Shown here: piece by piece, positions 15,935 to 24,332 of the stretch
How the letters are laid out: each line of letters opens with the position of its first letter
Position numbering within the stretch: the stretch's first letter is position 1
DNA from: Brevibacillus brevis
Lineage (GTDB): Bacteria; Bacillota; Bacilli; Brevibacillales; Brevibacillaceae
DNA: 64,000 nt
Assembly: GCF_022026395.1 (NCBI RefSeq)
Contig: NZ_CP041767.1
Span: 1,056,001-1,120,000 of the forward strand
Direction of reading: 5' to 3'
Notes under the pieces: model-generated
What the model was told of the DNA's origin: nothing
The model's input: the letters and a program-made list of their open reading frames with translations, nothing else
Database searches by the model: none
Program-made: the position numbers and the translations under genes

Positions 15935-16196
15935 AACAAACGCGAAGAACGGGAGCTAGTAAAGCGAATTTCTTGTCCAGAGAGCTGCGGGTAGGTGCGA
16001 CGCAGTCAGGAAATGCTCGAATCTCACCCGGGAGCGGCTAGGTTGAAAACGTTCAGTAGACCTTGACGGATCGTCCCACGTCATCGGGACAGCGAGGTGG
16101 ATTCTCTTTTGACAAAAGAGGGGATCAACGAGAGTGGTACCGCGGCAGCCAAAAGCCTGTCGTCTCTTGTATATGGAGACGCCGGGCTTTTTTTAT
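15935..16196 (+). promoter_or_regulatory. T-box leader 2 of leuA
   Basis: A second full T-box, closely similar to the first: AACGCGAAGAACGGGAG, AGTAA, AGAGAGCTGCGGG...GTGCGACGCAG, loop-E GAA, T-box AACGAGAGTGGTACCGCG (16127-16144) and a terminator AGCCTGTCGTCTC...GAGACGCCGGGCT with a 7-T run. The triplet after GAA is AAC; TTG (Leu) overlaps the positions before it. Serial T-boxes sharpen the response because both must antiterminate. Confidence 0.85.
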
Positions 16197-16234
16197 TACG
16201 GTTAAAACGACTAAAAATTGAGGAGGCATTACCC

Positions 16235-17779
16235 ATGACAAAACGAATCCATATTTTTGATACGACACTGCGTGACGGAGAGCAAGCGCCAGGAGCGTCT
16301 CTTTCGCCTGAGCAAAAAATCGTGATTGCAAAGCATTTGGCAGACCTCGGCGTGGATGTCATTGAACCGGGCTTCCCGATCTCCAGCCCCGGTGACTTCA
16401 TGGCGGTACAACGTATTTCACAAGAGGTGCACGGCGTAGAAATCTGTGGCTTTGCTCGTGCGGTGAAGGAGGACATCGATGCTGCTGTCCGGGCTACACA
16501 GGCGGCAGAGCGACGCAGACTCCACATGTTCCTGTCATCCTCTAGTATTCATCTGGACTTCCAACTCCGCAAGTCGAGAGAGCAGGTGATAAAGATCGCC
16601 CGCGAAATGATTGCGTACGGCAAACAGTTTGTAGACCGGATCGAATTTTCCCCGATGGATGCGACTCGCACAGGCGATGAATTCCTGTTTGAGATGATCG
16701 AGGCAGCGATTGAAGAAGGCGCAACCATTATCAACATCCCCGATACGGTAGGGTACGCACTTCCAGAAGAGTATGGGGCTATGTTTACTCGTGTTATGAA
16801 AAACGTCCGTGGCAGCGACAAGGTAGAGTTCAGTGCACACTGCCACAATGACTTGGGACTCGCAGTTGCAAACAGTTTGGCAGCGATTCGAGCGGGGGTC
16901 ACTCAAGTCGAGGTAACGGTCAACGGGGTCGGTGAGCGGGCAGGGAACTGCTCTTTGGAAGAGCTGGTGATGGCAATTGAGACGCGCAAAGAAGCGCTGG
17001 ATGCCGAAACTGGCATCAGACCGGAGCACATTTACACCACTTCACAAAAGGTGAGCCGTGCCATGAGCTTCCCGATTGCTTTCAACAAACCAATTGTCGG
17101 TCGCAATGCCTTTCAGCACGAAGCGGGAATTCATCAGGACGGTCTCTTAAAAGAGCGCAGCACGTACGAAATCATGGACCCGGAGAGCTTGGGCGTTCCT
17201 CGCAACATGATCATTCTCGGAAAGCACTCCGGCCGTCATGCCATCAAGCACCGCGTAAACGAATTCGGGATACAGTTGACTGACGAACAGATGGAGGCCC
17301 TGTACGTCCAATTTAAAGAGCTGGCTGACAAGCAAAAAGTTGTCCAGGATCATCAATTGCTTGAACTGGTGGGACATACCGTGAACGCTGTACTGGAGCC
17401 ATTCACACTGGTAAACGCTCAGGTGCTCACCGGCACATCCGGACATCGCATGGCTTCCTGCACGATTACGAACAATGTAACGGGAGAAGAACAAGCATAC
17501 TCTGGCACCGGAGAAGGACCTGTTGAGGCATTGGTGGCAGGCATCAAGCAGGCACTGCCGTTCGACGTGGAGTTTACGGACATGGAGCTGTATTCATTGT
17601 CGTCGGGAGAGCATGCGACAGGTGAAGCGATCGTGACGGTCAGTGCCAACGGAAGTCATTTTAAAGGAGTTTCCGAGCATCGAGATGTACTGATGGCGGT
17701 CGCGCAGGCGTTTATGGCGGCGAGCAATCAGGCGGTACGTGATCATCAAGCAAAAACTGTAGCAGTCGGGGCTAGCTAA
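16235..17779 (+). CDS. leuA: 2-isopropylmalate synthase
   Basis: First committed step of leucine synthesis: condenses acetyl-CoA with 2-oxoisovalerate. The 514 residues have the DRE-TIM metallolyase barrel (FDTTLRDGEQAPGASLS, metal ligands in HCHNDLGLA, GERAGNCSLEE), the linker (GIHQDGLLKERSTYEIMDP, LGKHSGRHA) and the C-terminal regulatory domain (about 385-505) that binds leucine for feedback inhibition. Full length matches LeuA rather than the shorter CimA or homocitrate synthases. ATG 16235 follows GAGGAGG; the longer open frame upstream only runs back through the T-box. It is monocistronic here, with no leuBCD downstream. Confidence 0.93.
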   Translation: MTKRIHIFDTTLRDGEQAPGASLSPEQKIVIAKHLADLGVDVIEPGFPISSPGDFMAVQRISQEVHGVEICGFARAVKEDIDAAVRATQAAERRRLHMFLSSSSIHLDFQLRKSREQVIKIAREMIAYGKQFVDRIEFSPMDATRTGDEFLFEMIEAAIEEGATIINIPDTVGYALPEEYGAMFTRVMKNVRGSDKVEFSAHCHNDLGLAVANSLAAIRAGVTQVEVTVNGVGERAGNCSLEELVMAIETRKEALDAETGIRPEHIYTTSQKVSRAMSFPIAFNKPIVGRNAFQHEAGIHQDGLLKERSTYEIMDPESLGVPRNMIILGKHSGRHAIKHRVNEFGIQLTDEQMEALYVQFKELADKQKVVQDHQLLELVGHTVNAVLEPFTLVNAQVLTGTSGHRMASCTITNNVTGEEQAYSGTGEGPVEALVAGIKQALPFDVEFTDMELYSLSSGEHATGEAIVTVSANGSHFKGVSEHRDVLMAVAQAFMAASNQAVRDHQAKTVAVGAS

Positions 17780-17806
17780 AAGCCAAACCATAAAAAGTCA
17801 GCCTGA

Positions 17807-17842
17807 AAACCTTGCTGTTTTACACCATAGCAAGGTTTTTTT
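17807..17842 (+). terminator. Terminator of leuA
   Basis: Stem AACCTTGCT/AGCAAGGTT around a 12-nt loop, with a run of seven T. Confidence 0.85.
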
Positions 17843-17940
17843 GTATGTTTGTAACCATAGTTTGACCGGGGAAACCGATTGTTTGACGGATAGTCGCTGT
17901 TCAGATGATTGTCTTTTTGTGGAGGAAACTGGAAATCAAA

Positions 17941-17968
17941 TGTAACCTTTTGTAAGCTCGTGCGAATA
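17941..17968 (+). promoter_or_regulatory. Candidate ECF-type promoter
   Basis: TGTAAC (17941-17946), 16 bases, CGAATA (17963-17968). The AAC-containing -35 and CG-starting -10 resemble ECF sigma promoters of the SigW/X/V kind. It lies 45 bp before the first gene of a cluster that encodes an ECF sigma factor, so autoregulation is plausible. Confidence 0.45.
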
Positions 17969-18012
17969 ATGCAAATGAGAAGCAGGAAACAAATCTGAGG
18001 AGGAAAGAACAG

Positions 18013-19542
18013 ATGAAAAAATGGAATCGGGCAGTTATGTCTGTCATGGCGGCAACTCTTCTGACAGCCACGCCAGCATGGGCGGCTCAAGCTGGGAAGA
18101 CTTCAGCCAGCCATACGGGAGTGGTGGTGGATGCGACAGCGCAGGCCATGGCCCAAAAAACAATCGACAAGCTGTCAGAGCTACTGCCATATATGAAAGA
18201 GCTCACTGTTCAGAAAATGGACATAGGAGAAACAAGCGATGTTGTAATGGTAGAACGAAAAAAGGGAGACGGCAAAAAAAAACCCGTGATGGATATTTAT
18301 CTGGACAAGAAGACAGGGGACATCAACAGCTTTGGTTATGAGACAGATGAACCGGATGACAAGGAGCTTCCGTTGGACGTCCAGAAGGAAAAAGCGGATG
18401 CATTTTTGAAAGCTTTACTGGGAGACGCTGCGAAGATGTACCAATATAATCCGCAAAAGTCAGAGCAATTGGGCGGTCCCGCATATCGGTTAGTCATAAA
18501 CGGGGTTCCGCATCATGATGAAAAAATGTCTTTGGGTCTGAATGGGAATGGGGAGGTCGTCTCTCTGATCAGCAACGTTGGGCAGATCTCCAAGCAGATT
18601 GATCCTGCTTCCCTTCCGAAACCAGAAGAAGCGATGTCTTTAGAAGAGGCAGAAAAAGCAGTCGTAGGACTGATGACACCCGTTTATCGTTCGAATAAAG
18701 ACCGCAGTGGCTTGATGTTGACCTATCAAGTCTCCTGGTCCGGATTCTTGGATGCCAAGTCGGGTAAATCAGTCGAGACCGAACATGCGAGATTTTACCG
18801 AGAACCCAATCTTTCAGCTCCTGCTATTCCAGTTTCGCCGCAGGGCCAAAAGTTGACTGCAAAGGATAAGGATGAAGCTGCGAGCCATTTGAAAAATCTT
18901 CTTGGCTTTGACACAACCGGAGCTACTTTTACTGAAAAGGTCCCCGAAAATAAGCCAAATGGGGATGTGAAGGAGTTTCAATGGAAAAAAGGGGATCAAG
19001 TCGCCAGCGTACGGGTAAAAACAACGAATGGTCAAGTCGTTGCTCTGTATTTGGAAGACGATTCTAAAGAGCCTAGCAAGAAGGTATCCATCGAAGAAGC
19101 TCAAAAGACAGCCCTGCAAGTGCTACAAACTTATTTGCATACCGATACAAAAGCTGTGACAATGGACAAGGATTTTCGACTGAAGCAATCCGATCATTAC
19201 ATCTTCAATTATTTCAACACGATAAATGGCATCCCGGTTGAGGATCAATCCTATAGGGTTGAGATTAACAGTGAGACAGGCAAACTCATGGGCCTGTTTG
19301 GAGAATTCGATCCCAGCGCAGTCACTTATCCCGATCTGGCCAAGGCAGTCTCACCAGAGAAAGCTGCCAAAGAGTATCTGAAGCATCATCCATTGGAACT
19401 GATGTACTATGCTCCAGTCATAGACCGTGAAAGTTCGGAGTCCACGATACTGGTTTACAAGCCACAAGAGAATGACTATATGTTAGAGTACGTAGACGCC
19501 CTGACTGGGGAGTCTATCCAAAACCCAAGAAAGAAGAAATAA
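18013..19542 (+). CDS. Secreted YcdB/YcdC-type repeat protein
   Basis: Exported protein of unknown function. The 509 residues start with a signal peptide (MKKWNRAVMSVMAATLLTATPAWA). The rest contains repeated alpha/beta units of the YcdB/YcdC (PepSY-like) sort, each with a segment like SLEEAEKAVVGLM or SIEEAQKTALQVL followed by an extended strand pair (YRLVINGVPHHDEKMSLGLNGNGEVVSL; YFNTINGIPVEDQSYRVEINSETGKLMGL). The same units form the extracellular part of the anti-sigma factor encoded two genes later. ATG 18013 follows GAGGAGG. A shared ligand or direct interaction with the anti-sigma factor is inference. Confidence 0.75.
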   Translation: MKKWNRAVMSVMAATLLTATPAWAAQAGKTSASHTGVVVDATAQAMAQKTIDKLSELLPYMKELTVQKMDIGETSDVVMVERKKGDGKKKPVMDIYLDKKTGDINSFGYETDEPDDKELPLDVQKEKADAFLKALLGDAAKMYQYNPQKSEQLGGPAYRLVINGVPHHDEKMSLGLNGNGEVVSLISNVGQISKQIDPASLPKPEEAMSLEEAEKAVVGLMTPVYRSNKDRSGLMLTYQVSWSGFLDAKSGKSVETEHARFYREPNLSAPAIPVSPQGQKLTAKDKDEAASHLKNLLGFDTTGATFTEKVPENKPNGDVKEFQWKKGDQVASVRVKTTNGQVVALYLEDDSKEPSKKVSIEEAQKTALQVLQTYLHTDTKAVTMDKDFRLKQSDHYIFNYFNTINGIPVEDQSYRVEINSETGKLMGLFGEFDPSAVTYPDLAKAVSPEKAAKEYLKHHPLELMYYAPVIDRESSESTILVYKPQENDYMLEYVDALTGESIQNPRKKK

Positions 19543-19551
19543 GGGAGTGCC

Positions 19552-19588
19552 GTGCTTGCTTTCAATTATGGAGCAAGCACACTTGTTT
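19552..19588 (+). terminator. Weak terminator or attenuator
   Basis: Perfect 9-bp stem GTGCTTGCT/AGCAAGCAC followed by ACTTGTTTTG, between the secreted protein gene and the sigma gene. Partial read-through seems likely. Confidence 0.55.
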
Positions 19589-19608
19589 TGTGTAAAGGAG
19601 GGAAGCAG

Positions 19609-20166
19609 ATGTATGGGAGCTATGAAGAGCGGATTCAGGATCTTGTCGAAACCTATTATCAGGACATCTATTATTTCCTCTATCACTTTATCGGGAACAG
19701 AAACGACGCGGAAGATATTACCCAAGAAGTATTTACACGGGTGTTGCAGGCATTGCCTCGGTATGACGGAAGAGTGCAGATAAAAACATGGATATTTTCC
19801 ATTGCCAAACATGCTGCCATTGATCTTTATCGACGCAAAAAATTCCAGAGAATATTCGCGGATATTTGGTTTAAAGAGCTTCCAGCCAAGGATGGCTTGC
19901 CAGAAGAGATTTATATGGAAAAGGAGCGAGACCGCCAGCTTAGAGATGCGATTCTCTCGCTTCCTCCCAAGTATCGCATGGTTGTGATTTTACGTTCTAT
20001 TGAGGGGCACAGCGTGAAAGAGACAGCAGAGCTCCTGGGTATCTCTGAGTCCAAAGCCAAGGTAGACTATCATCGGGCCATCAAACTCGTTCAACAAAAA
20101 ATGGAGGAAAGGGGACGGAAGGAGGGGGGAGCACATGTATTGGAAAGACGTAGATATCCTACATGA
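19609..20166 (+). CDS. ECF RNA polymerase sigma factor
   Basis: Alternative sigma factor that redirects RNA polymerase in response to an envelope signal. The 185 residues have region 2 (YYQDIYYFLYHFIGNRNDAEDITQEVF, IKTWIFSIAKHAAIDLYRRKK) and region 4 (LRDAILSLPPKYRMVVILRSIEGHSVKETAELLGISESKAKVDYHRAIKLV), the two-domain layout of classical ECF factors. ATG 19609 follows AAAGGAGG by 7 bases; a GTG at 19552 falls in the upstream hairpin. Its 3' end overlaps the anti-sigma gene by 32 bp, so the two are coupled. Confidence 0.92.
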   Translation: MYGSYEERIQDLVETYYQDIYYFLYHFIGNRNDAEDITQEVFTRVLQALPRYDGRVQIKTWIFSIAKHAAIDLYRRKKFQRIFADIWFKELPAKDGLPEEIYMEKERDRQLRDAILSLPPKYRMVVILRSIEGHSVKETAELLGISESKAKVDYHRAIKLVQQKMEERGRKEGGAHVLERRRYPT

Positions 20167-21694
20167 GAGAATGAAAGAATTGAATCAATATGCTCCAAAA
20201 CCGCAAATGGAAGCAAAGGAACGGCTAAGAGTGGCTTTAGCGGCAAAAGCAAGGAAAATGGATCAGCAGTCAATCGCCAGCAATCGAATGATCAAAAGTG
20301 TTCAGGCTGTTGCCTTTTTTCTGTTGGTTGCCTGGGGAGCTTCACTCGCTCTTCCTTCAACTGACGTAGAAGAACCAAGGCACTCGTCACCAGAACAGTT
20401 GTCTCCTCCGAGTTTTGAACCGATGACTGTTACAAAAATAGCTCCTGAAAATACCAAGGAAAGTGTACCGGTACCTCCTGCGGTTGGGGTGAAAAAAGAA
20501 CAGATAGCGGGGCCAGAAAAACGAGTCACTACAAAAGAGTCGAGAATAGGAGAGAAATCTTCTAAGGAGAGCTCTGCTAAGACAACAACGGCTCCCTACA
20601 GCAAAACGACCTCGACTACCCTGCATGACCAAGCAGCTGCCTATCTCAAACAAATGGTTGGACAGGATAGTCGCTCCTACCAGTTTGTAGATTCCTTGTC
20701 GGATACAAAGCAAAAGCAATTTGTCTTTGCGCGTACCGTAAACGGGATTCCGTTCATCAATGATCACTACATCGTGATGCTAGATGAAGCCAACAACGGA
20801 AAATCTGTACTTGCTAGCCAGATTCAGATAAGAGAAAGAAATGAACAAACCTTTCCTGATCCATCCCGTACGATTTCTAAAGTAGAGGCGGAGTCCATTC
20901 TAGCCGACGTCATGTCGCTTTTCTATTCAGACACGCAGAACATCAGCTACAATCCTGACCTGATGGGTTTTGTAGATGCCAAAGATGGTCAATTGATTGG
21001 AGTCGAGAGGGAATATAACCAATTGCGTGGCAAGAATTACAAGGTGAGTGGCGTTGGAACGAGAATGATTGCTATGAATAAAGAAGAGGCCATGAGAATA
21101 TTGGAAACGAATTTTGATTTCACGGTAGAAGGAGAAAGCTTGTGGAAAGTGGAGGGCGACAAGGGTACGACTACCTATCATTGGAAGGTGGGTAAGAACA
21201 GTTCTGTTTCTCTTCAGGCGAACGATTTGACAGGTGAGGTCACTGGATTCGAGTATGTGAATCCGCCAACATCTCCTTCTGCTGAAGCGAAGGATGCTAC
21301 TGTTGTGACCGATACAGCCGTTTCATTCCTTCAAAAATATCTGGATTCCGAAACTACGGGGCTACAAGTGATCAAAGTTGAACTCTATTCACCTACATAC
21401 CACATCTATTTCAAAGCTCTGTCTGGAAAAAAGCGTCAGGAGAATCATGTACAAGGGTACACAGTTGACATCGACTCCAAAACCGGAAAGGTGATCGGCT
21501 TTCAGAAGGATTTATCCAGCAACACTTCAAGTGCGCAGACTGACGAGCAAGAGATGCACCCAGAAAAAGCAGCGAGAGCCTACTTGAAAAACCATCCTGT
21601 AGAGCTGGCTTATATATGGGTGAAAGGCCAAGAGACCCCTTCGCTAGTCTATGTGCCTTTGGAACCAAAGGCAATGGCGAGCTATCTTGATTAA
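20135..21694 (+). CDS. Membrane anti-sigma factor with YcdB/YcdC-like extracellular domain
   Basis: Probable anti-sigma factor for the overlapping ECF gene. In 519 residues it has a short cytoplasmic N-terminal region (about 1-48, MYWKDVDILHERMKELNQYAPKP region) where the sigma factor would bind, one membrane helix (SVQAVAFFLLVAWGASLAL), a Ser/Thr/Lys-rich stalk (about 80-160), and a large extracellular part with the same repeat units as the protein encoded at 18013 (FARTVNGIPFINDHYIVMLDE; SKVEAESILADVMSLFY). No zinc-binding HxxxCxxC motif is seen. ATG 20135 follows GGAGGGGGG. Signal release probably requires proteolysis, which is inference. Confidence 0.75.
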   Translation: MYWKDVDILHERMKELNQYAPKPQMEAKERLRVALAAKARKMDQQSIASNRMIKSVQAVAFFLLVAWGASLALPSTDVEEPRHSSPEQLSPPSFEPMTVTKIAPENTKESVPVPPAVGVKKEQIAGPEKRVTTKESRIGEKSSKESSAKTTTAPYSKTTSTTLHDQAAAYLKQMVGQDSRSYQFVDSLSDTKQKQFVFARTVNGIPFINDHYIVMLDEANNGKSVLASQIQIRERNEQTFPDPSRTISKVEAESILADVMSLFYSDTQNISYNPDLMGFVDAKDGQLIGVEREYNQLRGKNYKVSGVGTRMIAMNKEEAMRILETNFDFTVEGESLWKVEGDKGTTTYHWKVGKNSSVSLQANDLTGEVTGFEYVNPPTSPSAEAKDATVVTDTAVSFLQKYLDSETTGLQVIKVELYSPTYHIYFKALSGKKRQENHVQGYTVDIDSKTGKVIGFQKDLSSNTSSAQTDEQEMHPEKAARAYLKNHPVELAYIWVKGQETPSLVYVPLEPKAMASYLD

Positions 21695-21752
21695 ACAAAC
21701 GGTGCAGGATAAGAATGCGTCATTATCTCCAGTGCGGGACGAATCACACATG

Positions 21753-22067
21753 CTAGCCGAAAAAGGTCCCCTTTGTACAGGTGACCTTTTTCGCTATGCG
21801 CGTATCATTTTTCATGAGCCAGGGTCGATTTGTAGCGATGTAAGTAAGATGAGCGACCATTGCCCGCATTTCATCACTGTTGTATGGCAATGGTTTACCA
21901 TTCATGCATCGTTGAAAAAAGCCGTTGATCCGATCCTCAATTGTCAGTACCTTGTCAGAGCGGGCGATGTACTGCGGATAGACGGTGGTAACTCCTGTCA
22001 ATGACGAGGTCGAATCCAGCCCGGCATTGCCATGGCAGCTTGAGTAGGAGAGTTTGTTATCACTTGC
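21753..22067 (-). pseudogene. Remnant of a c-type cytochrome gene
   Basis: Read on the minus strand, the frame from 22067 gives LSYSSCHGNAGLDSTSS followed by LTGVTTVYPQYIARSDK and RINGFFQRCMNGKPLPYN, which resembles the C-terminal haem domain of SoxA/TsdA-like dihaem cytochromes. The haem motif CxxCH is broken: the first Cys is Tyr. The frame begins directly after a stop codon, without start, signal peptide or first domain, and ends in unrelated sequence. The 5' side stops where the 493-bp repeat element begins at 22073, so the element may have replaced or truncated the gene. Identification is by recalled sequence only. Confidence 0.6.
21758..21793 (+). terminator. Bidirectional terminator after the anti-sigma gene
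   Basis: CGAAAAAGGTC/GACCTTTTTCG stem with a 14-nt loop. The A-rich 5' arm and T-rich 3' arm make it work in both directions. Confidence 0.75.
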
Positions 22068-22083
22068 TTATGGCTGTAGTGGG

Positions 22084-22279
22084 GAGAAGAATATTTCCAG
22101 TCTAGGCTCCAGGCTCCGTCCTGCTAGGGGTTAAGACTGCCCGCTCCGAAGTGATTCGCGGGGAAACGCAAAAGTGGTAGCCGCTTCGTAGCGCGAGCAC
22201 GTTGCGTTTCTGTTGCCCGCGAATCACTTCGGAGCTCGGTAGGACTCCACAAGTCGCTACGTCTGGAAATATTCTTCTC
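22084..22279. repeat. Long hairpin 1 inside the nested element
   Basis: The outer arms GAGAAGAATATTTCCAG (22084-22100) and CTGGAAATATTCTTCTC (22263-22279) pair perfectly. The inner arms GCTCCGAAGTGATTCGCGGG (22143-22162) and its complement (22216-22235) pair perfectly over 20 bp and are extended by GAAACGCAA/TTGCGTTTC. Confidence 0.85.
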
Positions 22280-22349
22280 TGTCGTAACTGATGATATTTC
22301 TTCATTCATATAAATCTTTAAAAGCTCGTTTAAACATGGAAAGCTCGTA

Positions 22350-22551
22350 GAGGAAACAGGAGAAATAAGCGAAGATCTTAGGGACACCGACCGAGACTCC
22401 ATGCAAAAAGCGAAACACGGTCTTAAGCGTCCACCTCTGAAAAACTTCCTGAATGGACTACTTTGGACGCGGTTTCGCTTTTTGCATGGAGTCGGGCAGT
22501 CAATCCCCCAGGGGGTGGCCCTAGAAGCTGAGCGTTTTCTCCTGTTTCCTC
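22350..22551. repeat. Long hairpin 2 inside the nested element
   Basis: The outer arms GAGGAAACAGGAGAAA (22350-22365) and TTTCTCCTGTTTCCTC (22536-22551) pair perfectly. The inner arms at 22395-22416 and 22472-22493 pair perfectly over 22 bp (core ATGCAAAAAGCGAAAC), continued by GCGTCCA (22427-22433) and TGGACGC (22464-22470). Confidence 0.85.
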
Positions 22552-22589
22552 CCCACCACTACAGCAGCGTACAAGTAGGGCTTTTTAAT

Positions 22590-23360
22590 TCAAGCAGTAA
22601 AAATCAACTCATACACCATCTTCACGATCAAAGTAATGGATACGACCAAAAATAACGGACGAACATAACGTACCCCCGTTTTGATAGCCATTTTGGCTCC
22701 AAGGTTCGCACCCAACAGCATCGCGATCCCCATGATGAGACCAGTCATGAAGACGACCTTGCCCTCCATTGTGAAGACAAAAAGCGCTGAAATGTTACTG
22801 GCCAGATTCAAAATTCGGCCATTGCCGGCTGCAATCACAAAATCATAGCCAAACAAAAGCACCATCAGAAAAACAAAGAATGAACCGGTTCCAGGCCCGA
22901 AAAATCCATCGTAAAATCCGATTAAAAAGGTAAAAGGAATCCCGATGCCGAGCGTGAATTTGGTCAGTCCTTTGTAGTTGGAATCTTGACCGAAACGCTT
23001 GTTGAAAAGGGTGTAAACAAAAATAAGTGCCATCATAATAACGACAAGGATCTTCAAAAACTCCTGAGGAACGAACAGAACTGTTTTCGCCCCGAAATAA
23101 GCACCGATCAGCGAGACAGGAAATAAGATCAGCATGAGCTTCTTGTCAAATTTACCGCTCTTGATAAAGGTGTAGGAGCTGGTGGCAGATGAAATCGTGC
23201 CAGCCAATTTGTTCGTGCCAAGAGCAAGATACGGGGGCATTCCTAGACCAAGCAGGGCGGGGAGGGAGATGAGTCCACCTCCACCAACAGTACTGTCGAT
23301 GAATGCTGCAACGAATCCAAAGACGGCGAGAAGTACGATCGTTGATAAGTCCATTTCCAC
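22590..23360 (-). CDS. TSUP (TauE/SafE) family membrane transporter
   Basis: Probable anion permease, possibly for sulfite or organosulfonates. The 256 residues have about eight membrane segments in two halves, with the family motif VAAFIDSTVGGGGLISLPALL near the N-terminus and its echo LIGFYDGFFGPGTGSFFVF in the second half. GTG 23360 follows AGGTGAT by 7 bases; ATG 23354 is also possible. The substrate is unknown. The nearby dead cytochrome fragment is of a sulfur-oxidation type, a suggestive but weak link. Confidence 0.87.
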   Translation of the reverse strand: MEMDLSTIVLLAVFGFVAAFIDSTVGGGGLISLPALLGLGMPPYLALGTNKLAGTISSATSSYTFIKSGKFDKKLMLILFPVSLIGAYFGAKTVLFVPQEFLKILVVIMMALIFVYTLFNKRFGQDSNYKGLTKFTLGIGIPFTFLIGFYDGFFGPGTGSFFVFLMVLLFGYDFVIAAGNGRILNLASNISALFVFTMEGKVVFMTGLIMGIAMLLGANLGAKMAIKTGVRYVRPLFLVVSITLIVKMVYELIFTA

Positions 23361-23478
23361 TAGATATCACCTGATTCTATTCGTTTGTAATAATCCAAGT
23401 CTAGCACGCTCCTTTTCGTTTGCAAGATAGAAATCTTTGAAATAATAAATAGATTAATATACTTTGCATACCGATTTG

Positions 23479-23507
23479 TTGAAAAACTTTTTACCTTGCA
23501 GTATAAT
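23479..23507 (+). promoter_or_regulatory. SigA promoter of sodA
   Basis: TTGAAA (23479-23484), 17 bases, TATAAT (23502-23507), 45 bp before the sodA start. Confidence 0.8.
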
Positions 23508-23551
23508 GAACTCGTAAGCTTGACCTACATAATTTGAGGAGGAATGTTACA

Positions 23552-24160
23552 ATGGCACATCAACTTCCTGCATTGCCTTATGCACACAACGCTTTGGAAC
23601 CACATATCGACGCGCAAACCATGGAAATCCACCACGGACGCCACCATGCTACTTATGTTAACAACCTGAATGCAGCTCTGGAAGCACACGCAGACCTGCA
23701 AGGTAAAACTGTAGAAGAGCTCATCAGCAATCTGGATGCTCTGCCTGAGTCCATCCGCACTGCTGTTCGCAACAACGGTGGAGGCCATGCTAACCACACA
23801 CTGTTCTGGGAAATCATGAGCCCGAATGGTGGCGGCGCACCAACTGGTGAACTGGCTGACGCAATCAACGCGGCTTTCGGAAGCTTTGACAACTTCAAAG
23901 CAGAATTTGCAAAAGCAGCTACTACTCGTTTCGGTTCCGGATGGGCTTGGTTGACTGCAGAAGGCGGAAAAGTAGCAATCAGCTCTACTCCTAACCAAGA
24001 CAGCCCAATCATGGAAGGTAAAACACCTATCCTTGGTCTGGACGTTTGGGAGCATGCTTACTACCTGAACTACCAAAACAAACGCCCTGACTACATCGGC
24101 GCGTTCTGGAATGTTGTAAACTGGGATGAAGTTAGCAAGCGTTTCGCAGCAGCGAAGTAA
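23552..24160 (+). CDS. sodA: Superoxide dismutase (Mn/Fe)
   Basis: Converts superoxide to oxygen and hydrogen peroxide in the cytoplasm. The 202 residues carry all metal ligands: His in [11 protein letters not shown], His in [13 protein letters not shown], and Asp and His in [19 protein letters not shown]. The sequence is typical of the Mn form of Bacillales ([15 protein letters not shown]). ATG 23552 follows GAGGAGG; an earlier in-frame start overlaps that site. Codon choice looks adapted for high expression. It is monocistronic with its own promoter and terminator. Confidence 0.97.
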   Translation: MAHQLPALPYAHNALEPHIDAQTMEIHHGRHHATYVNNLNAALEAHADLQGKTVEELISNLDALPESIRTAVRNNGGGHANHTLFWEIMSPNGGGAPTGELADAINAAFGSFDNFKAEFAKAATTRFGSGWAWLTAEGGKVAISSTPNQDSPIMEGKTPILGLDVWEHAYYLNYQNKRPDYIGAFWNVVNWDEVSKRFAAAK

Positions 24161-24181
24161 TTGTAACTTTACCAGCCAAAA

Positions 24182-24217
24182 GGCTTGTCGTTCTTTAGGA
24201 GCGGCAAGCTTTTTTTG
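24182..24217 (+). terminator. Terminator of sodA
   Basis: Stem GCTTGTCG/CGGCAAGC with one G-T pair and a seven-T run. Confidence 0.8.
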
Positions 24218-24253
24218 TTCAGAGCAAAGAAACGGCATCGATTCTGGATACAC

Positions 24254-24282
24254 TTGTAACCGAGATGATTATGCGATATAAT
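24254..24282 (+). promoter_or_regulatory. SigA promoter of the dioxygenase-ECF41 operon
   Basis: TTGTAA (24254-24259), 17 bases, TATAAT (24277-24282), 51 bp before the dioxygenase gene. Confidence 0.7.
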
Positions 24283-24332
24283 ACTTACAAAAAGTAACTA
24301 AGTTTAAAAAGTATAGAGGAGAGTGTACGCAT

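Larger units (their letters stand above)
22073..22565. repeat. 493-bp nested inverted-repeat element
   Basis: The ends are a perfect 10-bp inverted repeat: GCTGTAGTGG (22073-22082) and CCACTACAGC (22556-22565). Inside are two long hairpins of about 200 bp, 22084-22279 and 22350-22551, each with an outer stem (17 and 16 bp, perfect) and an inner stem (20 and 22 bp, perfect), separated by a 70-bp AT-rich spacer. No supported gene lies inside. It may be a non-autonomous mobile element or the gene of a large folded RNA. I see no target duplication and recognise no family. Confidence 0.7.

Noticed and set aside
16097..16234. Longer N-terminus for leuA
   Set aside because: The extra codons run through the T-box and terminator. 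The ATG at 16235 has a GAGGAGG site and matches normal LeuA length.
22102..22655. Short ORFs inside the nested repeat element
   Set aside because: They exist on both strands because of the palindromic stems, have no ribosome sites and resemble no protein.
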